This document shows, one piece after another, positions 43,399-50,577 of a DNA stretch of 50,577 nucleotides (within the stretch, counting starts at the first letter, position 1; each line of letters opens with the position of its first letter). The DNA is from Acidimicrobiia bacterium (lineage in GTDB: Bacteria; Actinomycetota; Acidimicrobiia; Spongiisociales; Spongiisociaceae): NCBI GenBank assembly GCA_021296345.1, contig JAGWAN010000009.1:1-50577 (forward strand), given 5' to 3'. Both the position numbers and the translations under genes were made by a program. Under the pieces are notes generated by a model. It saw only the letters and a list, made by a program, of their open reading frames with translations, was not told where the DNA came from and did no database searches.

Positions 43399-44168
43399 CG
43401 GAGATCCTCCAGAGTCCTTTCCAGATCGATCACCAGGGGCCCGTGGCGGAACCATCCCAGGACCTCGCGGTTCCCGTTGGCCCCGGCCACGGGTGAACGG
43501 ACAAGACCGATCGCTCCCAGGCCGTGTCTGGACAGTCCGGTGACGGTGTCGGCGACCGTGCGGTTCCACAGTGTCCGGTCGCGCAACACGCCACGGCGGT
43601 CGACCGAACCGGGTCCTGCCTCGAACTGGGGCTTCACCAGCAGGATGTACTGGCTACCCGTGTTCCCGAGACCCACCAGAACCGGTGCGACCGTCAGGAG
43701 GGATATGAACGAGACGTCGGCGACGATCACACCGAACGGTGCCCCGAGTTGTTCGGGGTTTGCGTGACGGATGTTCGTCCGCTCCACGACCGTGACCCTG
43801 GGGTCGTTGCGGACGTACTCGTGCAGCTGTCCGTATCCCACATCGACCGCGACCACCCGAGCTACGCCGTGATCCAGCAGGCAGTGGGTGAAGCCGCCTG
43901 TGGAAGCACCCACGTCGATGGCGTCTAGTCCCGCAACATCGATCGCAAACTCCTCCAACGCGGCCTCCAATTTGAGCCCGCCCCGGCTTACGTAGCGTGG
44001 GGGGGACGCGGCCCAGCGCAGCGGGGTGCCCTTGCTGACCAGAGTGGCGGGCTTGGGCAGCGGTATGCCGGTCACGATCACCTTCCCCTCGCGGATCGCC
44101 CGGGCGGCGGCGCTCCGCGAACCGACCAGCCGGCGCCTGACCATCTCTACGTCGAGTCGCCGCATCAT
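43395..44168 (-). CDS. tlyA: TlyA-type rRNA 2'-O-methyltransferase
   Basis: 257 residues from ATG 44168, overlapping the small gene upstream as ATGA. N-terminal S4 domain (RLDVEMVRRRLVGSRSAAAR) and FtsJ-like methyltransferase domain. SAM-binding motif I: AIDVGASTGGFTHCLL (about 82-97). The catalytic K-D-K-E type residues appear as the Lys of SRGGLKLEAAL, the Asp of VIVADVSFISL and the Lys of LLVKPQFEAG. In M. tuberculosis TlyA methylates 16S C1409 and 23S C1920 and so gives sensitivity to capreomycin; the same modification is inferred here. Confidence 0.95.
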   Translation of the reverse strand: MMRRLDVEMVRRRLVGSRSAAARAIREGKVIVTGIPLPKPATLVSKGTPLRWAASPPRYVSRGGLKLEAALEEFAIDVAGLDAIDVGASTGGFTHCLLDHGVARVVAVDVGYGQLHEYVRNDPRVTVVERTNIRHANPEQLGAPFGVIVADVSFISLLTVAPVLVGLGNTGSQYILLVKPQFEAGPGSVDRRGVLRDRTLWNRTVADTVTGLSRHGLGAIGLVRSPVAGANGNREVLGWFRHGPLVIDLERTLEDLR

Positions 44169-44410
44169 TCCCGGGGACGGTGGGACTCGTGATCCGAGTC
44201 AGCCACGAGGTCGTCGAGCACCTGGCGAGCCTGCGGAGCCTCAACGCCCCCCAAGCGGGCCTCGAGGAGTTCGGCGAGCGCGGCGGCCGGACTCGCTACG
44301 CGGCCCGCGTCCAGCCCCTCTACGGCGCGCACATAGGACTCGATAGTGGTGTCGGTGGGTGGCTTGTCCTCCGACCCCGGATGGGTGGACCGCTCGTGAG
44401 GCTGGCTCAT
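44165..44410 (-). CDS. Small conserved-position protein before tlyA
   Basis: 81 residues from ATG 44410 (GAGG close by; ATG 44419 adds three residues). Polar, acidic N-terminus followed by helical sequence SYVRAVEGLDAGRVASPAAA and ALAELLEARLGGVEAPQARQ. No domain recognised. A small gene of unknown function holds the same place before tlyA in mycobacteria. Its stop overlaps tlyA by ATGA, so coding is credible and it may serve mainly to couple translation. Confidence 0.65.
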   Translation of the reverse strand: MSQPHERSTHPGSEDKPPTDTTIESYVRAVEGLDAGRVASPAAALAELLEARLGGVEAPQARQVLDDLVADSDHESHRPRE

Positions 44411-44765
44411 GGTCCTCATTATTGCGCGTCAGGCGGGGATTGCTACCCAATGCGGGGCCCGGAGTGCTGCGGGCCTTTACCATCGTCCTCCGCGTACGGA
44501 GCTGCAGGCTCCTAACCCCGATCATTCATGGTTGGGGTATGAAGGGGTAAAGGAGCGCCGCTTCGGGTCGCCTGACCTGGGATTATAGCCATTTGAGAGC
44601 TTACCGGCAGCCCGGCATGGCATTCACCGCCAAGGTGAGGGATGGCCCTTCCGCGTTGATGAGGTTGAAGCGGCCTGATGCGCATTGGTGTGCTGGGCAC
44701 ATGAGTAATCAGGGTTAATGTGGGTTGCGCATGAAGGCAAGCGTACGCGACCGTAAGTCGACCGG
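44411..44765. other. 355-bp divergent intergenic region
   Basis: Lies between the tlyA operon (minus) and the rhomboid gene (plus), so promoters for both are expected. I see a 5-bp hairpin GGAGC-TGCAG-GCTCC near 44500, an AT-rich GGGATTATAG near 44580, and a TGCGCAT word repeated near 44679 and 44727. No tRNA or known RNA motif and no credible ORF. Confidence 0.4.
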
Positions 44766-45509
44766 ATGATTCCGATTAGGGATCTGAACCCGGGCATCAG
44801 ACGACCCGTCATCTCCCTGTTGCTGATCGCATCCGTGGCGGCGGTCTACTTCCTGGTCCAACCGGCGGATCCGGCTGATGAATACGAGTTCCTGGTTCGC
44901 CAGGCGGCCATAGGATGCGAGATCAGCACCAACGAGGCGGTCTCCCTGGAGGAGATCCGATCCGAACGGTGCGTCACCGGCGATGGCCAGTCGGTCTTCC
45001 CGGAGAAGTCCCTGCCGCTCAGCGTGGTGGTCTCCATTTTCCTGCACGGCGGTCTGGCACACCTGATCGGCAACGTCTGGAGCCTCTGGTTGTTCGGCAA
45101 CAACGTAGAGGACGCCTACGGCCGAGCCGGCTTCCTGCTGATCTATCTGCTGTCGGGCGTCGTGGCCACGTTCGGCTTCGTGGCGTTGAATCCGGATTCC
45201 ACGGCCCCCCTGGTGGGCGCCTCGGGGGCCATTGCCGGGGTGATGGGGGCCTACTTGGTCCTGTACCCGGGTGCCCGGGTGCTGAGCATCATCCTGCCGA
45301 TTTTCATCCCATTCCGCATGCCGGCCGCCCTGTTCCTGCTGCTCTGGTTGGGTGCCCAGTTCCTCCTGGCCGGGGGAGCTTCAGGTATCGCCTGGGAAGC
45401 CCACGTAGCGGGGTTCCTCTTCGGGATGGTGGTGACGCTGGTGTTCCGGCGAGGGCTGACCGCCCGTCTGGCAGAGAGGGCGGATCCGACCGGCTTCGCA
45501 GTGTCCTGA
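44766..45509 (+). CDS. Rhomboid-family intramembrane serine protease
   Basis: 247 residues. Cleaves membrane proteins within or near the bilayer. Seven hydrophobic segments starting with PVISLLLIASVAAVYFLV. The catalytic dyad is present: Ser153 in GASGAIAG and His213 in AHVAGFLFG. The HGGLAHLIGNVWSLWLFGNN block (94-113) carries the usual His and Asn residues. An outer loop of about 60 residues between helices 1 and 2 contains two Cys (51, 69) that could form a disulfide. No strong ribosome site before ATG 44766. Substrates are unknown. Confidence 0.92.
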   Translation: MIPIRDLNPGIRRPVISLLLIASVAAVYFLVQPADPADEYEFLVRQAAIGCEISTNEAVSLEEIRSERCVTGDGQSVFPEKSLPLSVVVSIFLHGGLAHLIGNVWSLWLFGNNVEDAYGRAGFLLIYLLSGVVATFGFVALNPDSTAPLVGASGAIAGVMGAYLVLYPGARVLSIILPIFIPFRMPAALFLLLWLGAQFLLAGGASGIAWEAHVAGFLFGMVVTLVFRRGLTARLAERADPTGFAVS

Positions 45510-45841
45510 TCCGGTGATTCTCTAGCTGTACGCGAGGCGTCGAGAACGCGAAAAACGGGGGAACATACCCCTCCCCGGCGGGCCCATCCCCCAGCCACCA
45601 CCTCCTTTCGTCCGGGCGCGGTCTGTTATCCCCCAACGGGTCCGCTTCCGAATTGACCCCAGATCCGGTCCCTTCGACGTCGAACACAGGAAACCGGCGG
45701 TGTTTGTGACTGCCGGACAGTATGCGACGGGCCTGTGACAAGGTTCAACCCCCTTGTCCGGGCGGCGGGCTTGTGCCACGGTGAAAGGCACAGGTCACCG
45801 AACGCCCGCCAATCAATGACCTAGCGACCTTCGAACGCCCC
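45510..45841. other. 332-bp gap between convergent genes
   Basis: No gene is supported. The 5' part contains a C-rich stretch and the dyad GGGTC / GACCC (about 45640-45662). The 3' part contains hairpins that could terminate both flanking genes or form a structured RNA (listed separately at 45737-45810). Confidence 0.5.
45737..45810. ncRNA. Candidate structured RNA with pseudoknot potential
   Basis: First a hairpin, GACAAGG / CCTTGTC (45737-45743 with 45752-45758, 8-nt loop). Then an outer stem GGCGGGC / GCCCGCC (45764-45770 with 45804-45810) that encloses an inner stem TTGTGCC / GGCACAG (45771-45777 with 45787-45793). The loop of the inner hairpin contains CGGTGA (45779-45784), which is exactly complementary to TCACCG (45795-45800) inside the outer stem: an H-type pseudoknot. 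The strand is unknown. It matches no RNA family I recognise; it could instead be a compound bidirectional terminator. Confidence 0.35.
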
Positions 45842-46249
45842 TCAGAGGCCCATCTGGTCCAGCAGGTCGTACATGGTCGGGGTGAGAGGCCAGGACCTCA
45901 GGTCCTCCAGCGGCACGAAGGCAACGTCGGCTGCGTCGTCTCCGGCGCGGATTTCCCCGCCTATCACCTTGCCGGTGAAGTCCACCAGGACGACATGGTG
46001 CTCCGGGGGATCCGAGGCCCCCAGGGATTCACCGGTCCATACCACGTCACCCAACGCTACGTCGAGACCGGTTTCCTCCCTCACCTCACGGACCGCGGCG
46101 TCGGTGAGGCGCTCGCCGTAGCGGACCTTGCCACCGGGTATGGCCCAAGAGCCGGCCAGGATGCCCCTTCCTCGCTCCACGAGCAGCATCCGGCCCTGGT
46201 CGATCACCACAACACCCACACCGACCAGCGGTGATCGCCGGTTGCTCAC
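45842..46249 (-). CDS. Nudix hydrolase
   Basis: 135 residues from GTG 46249, overlapping the GNAT stop as GTGA. A complete Nudix box GX5EX7REUXEEXGU is seen: GKVRYGERLTDAAVREVREETGL (about 40-62). The N-terminal GVVVIDQGRMLLVERGRGIL and SWAIPGGKV fit sanitising Nudix enzymes that clear oxidised or excess nucleotides. Short form with no extra domain, so the substrate is open (ADP-ribose, 8-oxo-dGTP or other). Confidence 0.93.
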   Translation of the reverse strand: MSNRRSPLVGVGVVVIDQGRMLLVERGRGILAGSWAIPGGKVRYGERLTDAAVREVREETGLDVALGDVVWTGESLGASDPPEHHVVLVDFTGKVIGGEIRAGDDAADVAFVPLEDLRSWPLTPTMYDLLDQMGL

Positions 46250-46776
46250 GACTCGGCCGGCGGCCGGTAGTGGGCCCGGATGCGGCGCCCGCCGTCTCCC
46301 AGATCGCTGTGATGCATGGTGATCGACCGGGCTGCGAAGCCTCCTGCTTCGAAGAAGTTCTTGGCGAGACGGTGTCCCGGTAGGACATGGGCGTCGAAGA
46401 GCTGGTGGCCGGTGCGGCGGAACTCCTCCATGAGGGTGTCGCGCATCACCTCCCCCACCCCGACCCCGCGGGCCTCCTGCTCCACGAAGACCATACGGAT
46501 AGCAGCCACCCTTACCCCTGCCTCGTGGACGAGCAGCGTCCGCGACAGGCCCAGGATGAAGCCAAGCGGGTAACCGTCTATCTCACCAAGGTAGACACGG
46601 GTGTCGACGTCACGTAGCCAGGCACGAAACGATTCCTCGACAGGTTCGTCCAATCCGTCGGCTCGGGGCCACATCGGGTGGATCGCGGACATCTCGGTCT
46701 CGAGCTTGCGATAGAGATCGACCAGGAAGACGACGTCTGCGGCGTCTGCGGGCCGGGCGGTGACCGAGATGTCCAT
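46246..46776 (-). CDS. GNAT-family N-acetyltransferase
   Basis: 176 residues from ATG 46776; the open frame upstream runs into palindromic element copy D and is not used. The acetyl-CoA site is seen in IRMVFVEQEARGVGVGEVMR (Arg/Gly-x-Gly-x-Gly pattern weakened to RGVGVGE), and the C-terminal HRLAKNFFEAGGFAARSITM is the usual FYxxxGF end. The acceptor is unknown. Translationally coupled to the Nudix gene. No strong ribosome site is visible. Confidence 0.85.
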   Translation of the reverse strand: MDISVTARPADAADVVFLVDLYRKLETEMSAIHPMWPRADGLDEPVEESFRAWLRDVDTRVYLGEIDGYPLGFILGLSRTLLVHEAGVRVAAIRMVFVEQEARGVGVGEVMRDTLMEEFRRTGHQLFDAHVLPGHRLAKNFFEAGGFAARSITMHHSDLGDGGRRIRAHYRPPAES

Positions 46777-46792
46777 GCGGTCGAGGGTAGCG

Positions 46793-46893
46793 AGGAGCGT
46801 ACTGAAAAATGTTCGGTTGGCCCGACTGGTGACCAAGAACTCCCATGCCTGACGACAGGCGCTAACCCATCCCCGTCTTTTTCAGCATGCCGG
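46793..46893. repeat. Interspersed palindromic element, copy D (about 101 bp)
   Basis: Same orientation as copy A. Left end AGGAGCGTACTGAA (46793-46806); GGTTGGCCCG follows; the right part TAACCCATCCCCGTC, then TTTTTCAGCA, matches copy A almost base for base. The centre differs (no CCCCGGGG). It lies between the DUF4193 gene and the GNAT gene, 17 nt before the GNAT start. Confidence 0.8.
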
Positions 46894-46919
46894 TGAGCTC
46901 CATCGCCGGCCGCGGTTTA

Positions 46920-47267
46920 TCAGACGCAGTCGCGACAGAGGGCGTCAGCAGCCAGCTGCACCTTCTTCAGGCGCAGGAAGCACGACCGGCAGACGAACTC
47001 GTCGCCCCGCATAAGCTCCGCCTCGATGTCGAGGTTCATCTCGGACCGGCGGATTTCCCGTATCTCGGTGGTCTCGTCGACGAGCATGGTCGCCGACTCG
47101 GTTGTTTCGACGGTCTCCAGTTCCTCGGCCTCGAGTGCGTCGAGCTTGACGCCGCCGCTGCCGTCCTCGTCACCGTTGTCCCCGCGGCCGGCTCTGCCGC
47201 TGAGGTCCTCGCTGTCGGAGTCGTTGCCGTCTTTCCGGTCGAGCGGTTCTCGGATGGTGTCGTCCAA
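46920..47267 (-). CDS. DUF4193-family zinc-ribbon protein
   Basis: 115 residues from TTG 47267, or 129 from ATG 47309. The C-terminus MRGDEFVCRSCFLRLKKVQL then CRDC is the CxxC...CxxC zinc ribbon of DUF4193, a family found in Actinomycetota. The N-terminal two thirds are strongly acidic and Ser/Glu/Thr-rich, probably disordered. The later start is favoured because a -10-like TATACT (47299-47304) lies inside the longer frame, so the ATG would precede the transcript. Function unknown; nucleic-acid or RNA polymerase contact is only a guess from the fold. Confidence 0.8.
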   Translation of the reverse strand: MDDTIREPLDRKDGNDSDSEDLSGRAGRGDNGDEDGSGGVKLDALEAEELETVETTESATMLVDETTEIREIRRSEMNLDIEAELMRGDEFVCRSCFLRLKKVQLAADALCRDCV

Positions 47268-47298
47268 TCCTCTATTCCCCCAGTCTGATCGCGGCGAG

Positions 47299-47326
47299 AG
47301 TATACGCATCCGGCCCGGTCTGCGAA
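47299..47326 (-). promoter_or_regulatory. Candidate promoter of the DUF4193 gene
   Basis: TTCGCA (47321-47326), a 16-nt spacer and TATACT (47299-47304) on the minus strand. Transcription would start near 47293, about 26 nt before TTG 47267. Confidence 0.45.
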
Positions 47327-47332
47327 CGGCTA

Positions 47333-47378
47333 TTGGTCAGTCAGTGAAAAGCCAAGTTGTTTTTGCAGACAGACCACG
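47333..47378. repeat. Decayed relative of the 2925-2997 inverted repeat
   Basis: GCAGACAGACCAC (from 47365) repeats one arm of the pdxT-yebC element. TTGGTCAGTCAG (from 47333) is its imperfect mate (9 of 11 core positions), with GAAAA following as GGAAA does in the other copy. It lies just upstream of the DUF4193 promoter. Confidence 0.4.
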
Positions 47379-47426
47379 AACACAAGCAGTCGGAGCGGAG
47401 CCGCCGGTAGCCGCTGCGCGACGGCT

Positions 47427-48311
47427 TCAGATCATCAATCGGAGGCTACCCGCTTGGAGCCGGACTAGGAGGGGAGTCTCACCGATGGGTTCCCCATCCA
47501 CCTCGACCGGCCAGGGGAGGTCTGTCTCGATCCGGGCCTCGGGGGCTACGAACCGCCGGACAGCCGGGTCGGCGAGGTGGTCGCCGCCCCTTGCCCTCCG
47601 CATCAGACCGGCCACCTCCCTCCTACGGCTGGTGATGATCTGAACGTCGAGCAACCCGTCCACCATGGAGGCTCGGGGAGCGATATTGAACCCGCCCCCG
47701 AAGAACTGGGCGTTGGCCGCTACGACAGCGAGGGCCGGACCGCAGAACTCCCGCCTGCCTGCCTGGATGCGGGTATCGGTCCTGCGCCAGGTGGGCAGGG
47801 AGGCGGCGACCGCCGCCACGTAGCGGAACGACCCCCACCGGCTCGGTATGTGGTGCGCGGCCCTTGCGGCCGAGGCGGTGGCACCGGTGCTGGCCACGTT
47901 GAGGAAGTACTTCCGGCCCCACTCCCCTATGGCCAGGCCGACGTCCACCGGATAGGGCGCCCCTTCGACCAGGCGAGCAGCCGCCCGGTCCAGGTCCGTG
48001 CCAAGTCCGAAGGTCCGGAGCAGGTCGCAGCCGGTCCCGGCCGGGAGGATGCCCAGGAGCGGAGTCGCCTTCCATCCATGAGTCATGATCTCGTTGAGCA
48101 CCGCGTTGACCGTCCCGTCTCCGCCCACTGCCACCAGGCGCCACCGGTCGGTGTTGGCAGCGTCGCTGACGGCATCCCTGAGGGCGGCCAGCCCGTCTAC
48201 CTCCAGCACATCGGCCGGCACGGAAAGGGATCGAAGAGCGGCGAGGGTATCGGCCTTCGCCGACCGTCCCCGGCCGGTATGGGGGTTCACCAACACCAGC
48301 CAGGGGGTCAC
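47427..48311 (-). CDS. Diacylglycerol kinase-like lipid kinase (DagK/YegS family)
   Basis: 294 residues from GTG 48311, overlapping the helicase stop as GTGA. ATP-dependent kinase of the DAGK catalytic family. N-terminal NPHTGRGRS, then the nucleotide motif VAVGGDGTVNAVLNEI (about 65-80) and LGILPAGTGCDLLRTFGL, where GTGCDL stands for the usual GTGND. C-terminal FGGGFNIAPRASMVDGLLDV and DGEPIGETPLLVRL are typical. It may phosphorylate diacylglycerol or act on related lipids; some actinobacterial relatives are of unknown substrate. Confidence 0.9.
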   Translation of the reverse strand: MTPWLVLVNPHTGRGRSAKADTLAALRSLSVPADVLEVDGLAALRDAVSDAANTDRWRLVAVGGDGTVNAVLNEIMTHGWKATPLLGILPAGTGCDLLRTFGLGTDLDRAAARLVEGAPYPVDVGLAIGEWGRKYFLNVASTGATASAARAAHHIPSRWGSFRYVAAVAASLPTWRRTDTRIQAGRREFCGPALAVVAANAQFFGGGFNIAPRASMVDGLLDVQIITSRRREVAGLMRRARGGDHLADPAVRRFVAPEARIETDLPWPVEVDGEPIGETPLLVRLQAGSLRLMI

Positions 48312-50347
48312 ACGACACCGCCGGCGGTGACGATTCCCCGATCGATGGCCTGCCGGGCACGGCGTGCCACCCCTTCGATCTCGCCCATCCCCAGGGCACG
48401 CGCCGCATCGCCAACCTGACGTAGGAGGTCCAGAACCGATCGGGTCGTGCGGACGAAGTCCCCGGGGGCAAGCGCACCCTCCTCGAGGAGTTCCTCCAGG
48501 TCGATCCGGAGCGCCCAGGCGTAGGCGAGCCATGCGAACCCGGGATGGGGAAAGCGGGTTACGGGCAAGCGATGGTGTTGCTCGGTGTCGGCGAGGTCTT
48601 CCGCCAACTCCACCAACCGCCTCCAAGCATCCTCGAGGGGCTCCGTGGGCCATCCTTCCGGCTCGTCCGCGTCGCGTCGCGGCTCGTAGGCGAAGGCTGA
48701 GACCAAGGCTGCCAGCTCCGGCGCGCGCAGCCCGGCGAAGATCCCGCCGCGTGTCGCCTCTACGAGGAGAAGGCCCAGGTCGTTGTATACGACCCGCAGC
48801 GCCTCTCCCCCGGGCGCGAGTGCCCAGTCCCGGATGTGTCCGCGTTTCTCCAGGAGCCGCCGGGTCCGGTCGAACCTCTCCAGGAGGGTGCTCCGGCCAG
48901 AGCCTGACCTGCGAGCGTGCCCCTTGCCGCGAGGCCGCTTGTGCCGCCGCCGATCCTGGAACTCCGCGAACGAAGCTGCGAGAAGCCGCTCAGCCTGGCG
49001 GCGGGAGTAGTTGGCCACCAGGTTGACCGCCATGTTGTAGTTGGGACGGAAGCTGGACCGTAGGGGGTGGCTGCCGAGCCGGGCGATCGACGCCATCCGC
49101 TCGAAGGGCACGAACGGAGAATGCAGTACCACTCCGTGGCCCACCGTGTCGATACCCCGGCGTCCGGCCCGGCCTGTCAGCTGGGTGAACTCTCCGGGGA
49201 GCAACAGCTCATGGCTCTCACCCGTGAACCTCGACAGGCGGTCGAGTACGACGGACCGAGCGGGCATGTTGATGCCCAGCGCCAGAGTCTCTGTGGCGAA
49301 GACCACTTTGATAAGCCCATCGCAGAAGAGCTGCTCGACCACCTCCTTGAAGGCGGGCACGAGGCCGGCATGGTGGGCCGCCACTCCCTGCTCGAGCCTG
49401 GCCAGCCACCGGTCGTGTCCCAGGGTCCGCAGGTCGCACCATTCGAGGTGGGAGGTACCCTCCTCGGCTCGCTGCCGGATCTCCTCGCGTTCGGCAGCGT
49501 CGGTGAGCCGGGTCCCGGCGGCGACCACCCGGTCGGCTGCATCGTCGCACCCGGCTCGCGAGAACAGGAAGTAGATGGCCGGGAGAAGGTCGAGAAAGGC
49601 GAGATGCTCCACGACCGAGGTCCGTTTGGGGGTCGAGAAGCGGCGGCGGCGACCACCTCGCCGGGCCAGGAGGCGGGGAATGGCCGCATTGGGTCGCATC
49701 CCGCCGGACGCTTCCATGTAGAGCGGCAGGAGATGGACTTCCCGCTCGAAGCGGTCCCAGACCGACCACCACCGTTCGAGGCGTACCGGCCGGTGCTCCT
49801 CGATGACCAGCTCGGTGGGTCCCCTCCGGGAGCGCAACCAGTCCGTGAACTCGGCCGCGTTGGAGACGGTGGCCGAAAGGCATACCAGCCGCATATGGGG
49901 TGGAGCATGGATGATCACCTCCTCCCAGACCGCGCCGCGGAACCGGTCTTGGAGGTAGTGAACCTCGTCGAGGACCACCGTGTCGACCATGGACAGATCC
50001 GATCCCGCGTAGATCATGTTGCGCAGCACCTCTGTGGTCATCACCACGACGGGAGCATCGTGGTTTATGGTGTTGTCGCCGGTAAGCAACCCGACCCGGT
50101 CGGCTCCATGGATGGCGCCGAAGTCCCGGAACTTCTGGTTGGACAGCGCCTTGAGCGGCGTCGTGTAGAACACGCGGCGCCGGTTGGCCAGGCTCAGGTG
50201 GATGGCGGCTTCTGCTATCAGGGTCTTACCGGCGCCTGTGGGCGCGGTCACCACCACCGAACGACCCATTTCCACCATCTCGGCCGCAAGTACCTGGTAG
50301 GGATCCGCCGTGAAGGGAAGGGATTCGAAGAAGGCGTGAACCCTCAT
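48308..50347 (-). CDS. helY: DEAD/DEAH-box helicase, HelY (Ski2/Mtr4-like)
   Basis: 679 residues. Motif I TAPTGAGKT (about 34-42), Ia TPLKALSNQKF, II DEVHY (Walker B with His), III LSATVSN, V FATETLALGINMPARSVV, VI QLTGRAGRRGID. This set belongs to the Ski2-like group of RNA helicases. About 250 residues beyond motif VI include a basic patch (RRRHKRPRGKGHARRSGSGR) and a DSHCT-type C-terminal domain. M. tuberculosis helY is about 900 residues, so this is a short form. It overlaps tatC as ATGA; tatC-helY adjacency is seen in mycobacteria too. Confidence 0.92.
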   Translation of the reverse strand: MRVHAFFESLPFTADPYQVLAAEMVEMGRSVVVTAPTGAGKTLIAEAAIHLSLANRRRVFYTTPLKALSNQKFRDFGAIHGADRVGLLTGDNTINHDAPVVVMTTEVLRNMIYAGSDLSMVDTVVLDEVHYLQDRFRGAVWEEVIIHAPPHMRLVCLSATVSNAAEFTDWLRSRRGPTELVIEEHRPVRLERWWSVWDRFEREVHLLPLYMEASGGMRPNAAIPRLLARRGGRRRRFSTPKRTSVVEHLAFLDLLPAIYFLFSRAGCDDAADRVVAAGTRLTDAAEREEIRQRAEEGTSHLEWCDLRTLGHDRWLARLEQGVAAHHAGLVPAFKEVVEQLFCDGLIKVVFATETLALGINMPARSVVLDRLSRFTGESHELLLPGEFTQLTGRAGRRGIDTVGHGVVLHSPFVPFERMASIARLGSHPLRSSFRPNYNMAVNLVANYSRRQAERLLAASFAEFQDRRRHKRPRGKGHARRSGSGRSTLLERFDRTRRLLEKRGHIRDWALAPGGEALRVVYNDLGLLLVEATRGGIFAGLRAPELAALVSAFAYEPRRDADEPEGWPTEPLEDAWRRLVELAEDLADTEQHHRLPVTRFPHPGFAWLAYAWALRIDLEELLEEGALAPGDFVRTTRSVLDLLRQVGDAARALGMGEIEGVARRARQAIDRGIVTAGGVV

Positions 50348-50577
50348 TTCTTGAGGGTCAGGCGGATCAGCCAGATGGTGGCCTCGTAAAAGAGGTAGAG
50401 CGGGGTCGAGAGCAGCAGGAGCGTGACCGGGTCGCCGGTGGGGCTAACCGCAGCCCCGACCACGACAATGATGAGCACCGCCCAGCGCCGGCCGGCCGCC
50501 AACTTGTCCGAGGTCACCACGCCGGCCGCTGCCGCGCCGAACAGGAACACCGGGAACTGGAACGAGACACCGAAGAG
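50344..50577 (-). CDS. tatC: Sec-independent protein translocase TatC, C-terminal part (5' end outside window)
   Basis: 78 residues of the C-terminal end. TatC is the core receptor of the Tat system and recognises twin-arginine signals. The visible part begins LFGVSFQFPVFLFGAAAAGV, goes on with LAAGRRWAVLIIVVVGAAV and the SPTGDPVTLLLLSTPLYLFY block, and ends with YEATIWLIRLTLKK; this is the fifth and sixth helices of the family, with the usual Pro-x-Asp-Pro before the last helix. The end is coupled to helY by ATGA. Confidence 0.93.
   Translation of the reverse strand, partial: LFGVSFQFPVFLFGAAAAGVVTSDKLAAGRRWAVLIIVVVGAAVSPTGDPVTLLLLSTPLYLFYEATIWLIRLTLKK

Noticed and set aside
44420..44765. 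tRNA, RNase P RNA or tmRNA in the divergent gap
   Set aside because: No T-arm sequence, no conserved RNase P core and no tag frame were found on either strand.
48890..48915. AGGAGGGTGCTCC, similar to one end of the palindromic element
   Set aside because: It lies inside helY coding sequence with no second end or inner arms, so it is a chance match.
49067..50389. 440-residue open frame antisense to helY
   Set aside because: All helicase motifs are on the minus strand; this frame is compositional.

Overview
The window is a gene-dense, GC-rich chromosomal stretch from a member of the Actinomycetota. The evidence is a mycothiol synthase (mshD), a phosphatidylinositol / PI-mannoside type cluster (a PI-synthase-like pgsA, a PatA-like acyltransferase, a PimA-like GT4), an FHA-FtsR-BFN-MerR cluster, a DUF4193 zinc-ribbon protein, a HelY-type helicase next to tatC, and many GTG starts. 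Gene content and the unusual neighbours resemble Acidimicrobiia-like lineages more than Mycobacteriales, but that placement is inference. There is no transposase, phage gene or CRISPR array. Almost all genes are housekeeping genes in long minus-strand operons joined by 4-nt ATGA/GTGA overlaps.

Layout. 1-2160: end of an msrB without its zinc cysteines, divergent from a membrane-anchored sulfite-oxidase-family enzyme. 2171-7093 (minus): pgsA-patA-pimA, then pdxS-pdxT-yebC. 7183-11009 (plus): EF-G2-like GTPase, citrate synthase, small membrane protein. 11039-17823 (minus, apart from one zinc-ribbon protein): thrS, mshD, an EamA transporter, a lipase-like hydrolase, a nuclease-fold protein and a MerR regulator. 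18029-21388: FHA, FtsR-like MerR, D,D-carboxypeptidase, hpt and the DUF151 nuclease in one operon. 21535-31806: an oligopeptide ABC transporter with two tandem paralogous binding lipoproteins, transmembrane additions in all three core subunits, and pgsA at its end. 31887-31963: tRNA-Pro. 31980-44410: der, cmk, aroA, rluB, scpB, scpA, an HD protein, xerD, pyrG, recN, nadK, tlyA, in close agreement with the mycobacterial order. 44766-50577: rhomboid, Nudix, GNAT, DUF4193, a diacylglycerol-kinase-like protein, helY and partial tatC.

The most notable non-coding signal is a roughly 100-bp palindromic element with about 14-bp terminal inverted repeats. It occurs four times (15834, 37555, 38262, 46793), each time in a gap between two minus-strand genes and ending 10-30 nt before the next start codon. 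Other points: three genes (xerD, pdxT and a nuclease-like gene) whose conserved N-termini lie upstream of any ATG/GTG/TTG and may begin with CTG; a pseudoknot-capable structured segment between convergent genes (45737-45810); a perfect 14-bp palindrome ahead of a MerR gene; and a direct repeat that duplicates the start region of the molybdoenzyme gene.

In function the window combines central translation and GTPase functions, nucleotide and cofactor synthesis (pyrG, cmk, hpt, pdxST, nadK), chromosome segregation (scpAB, xerD, recN), envelope lipid synthesis and peptide uptake. Coordinates use the first canonical start that keeps the fold whole. Where a better non-canonical or internal start exists, the entry says so. 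All assignments rest on reading motifs by eye, without database searches.
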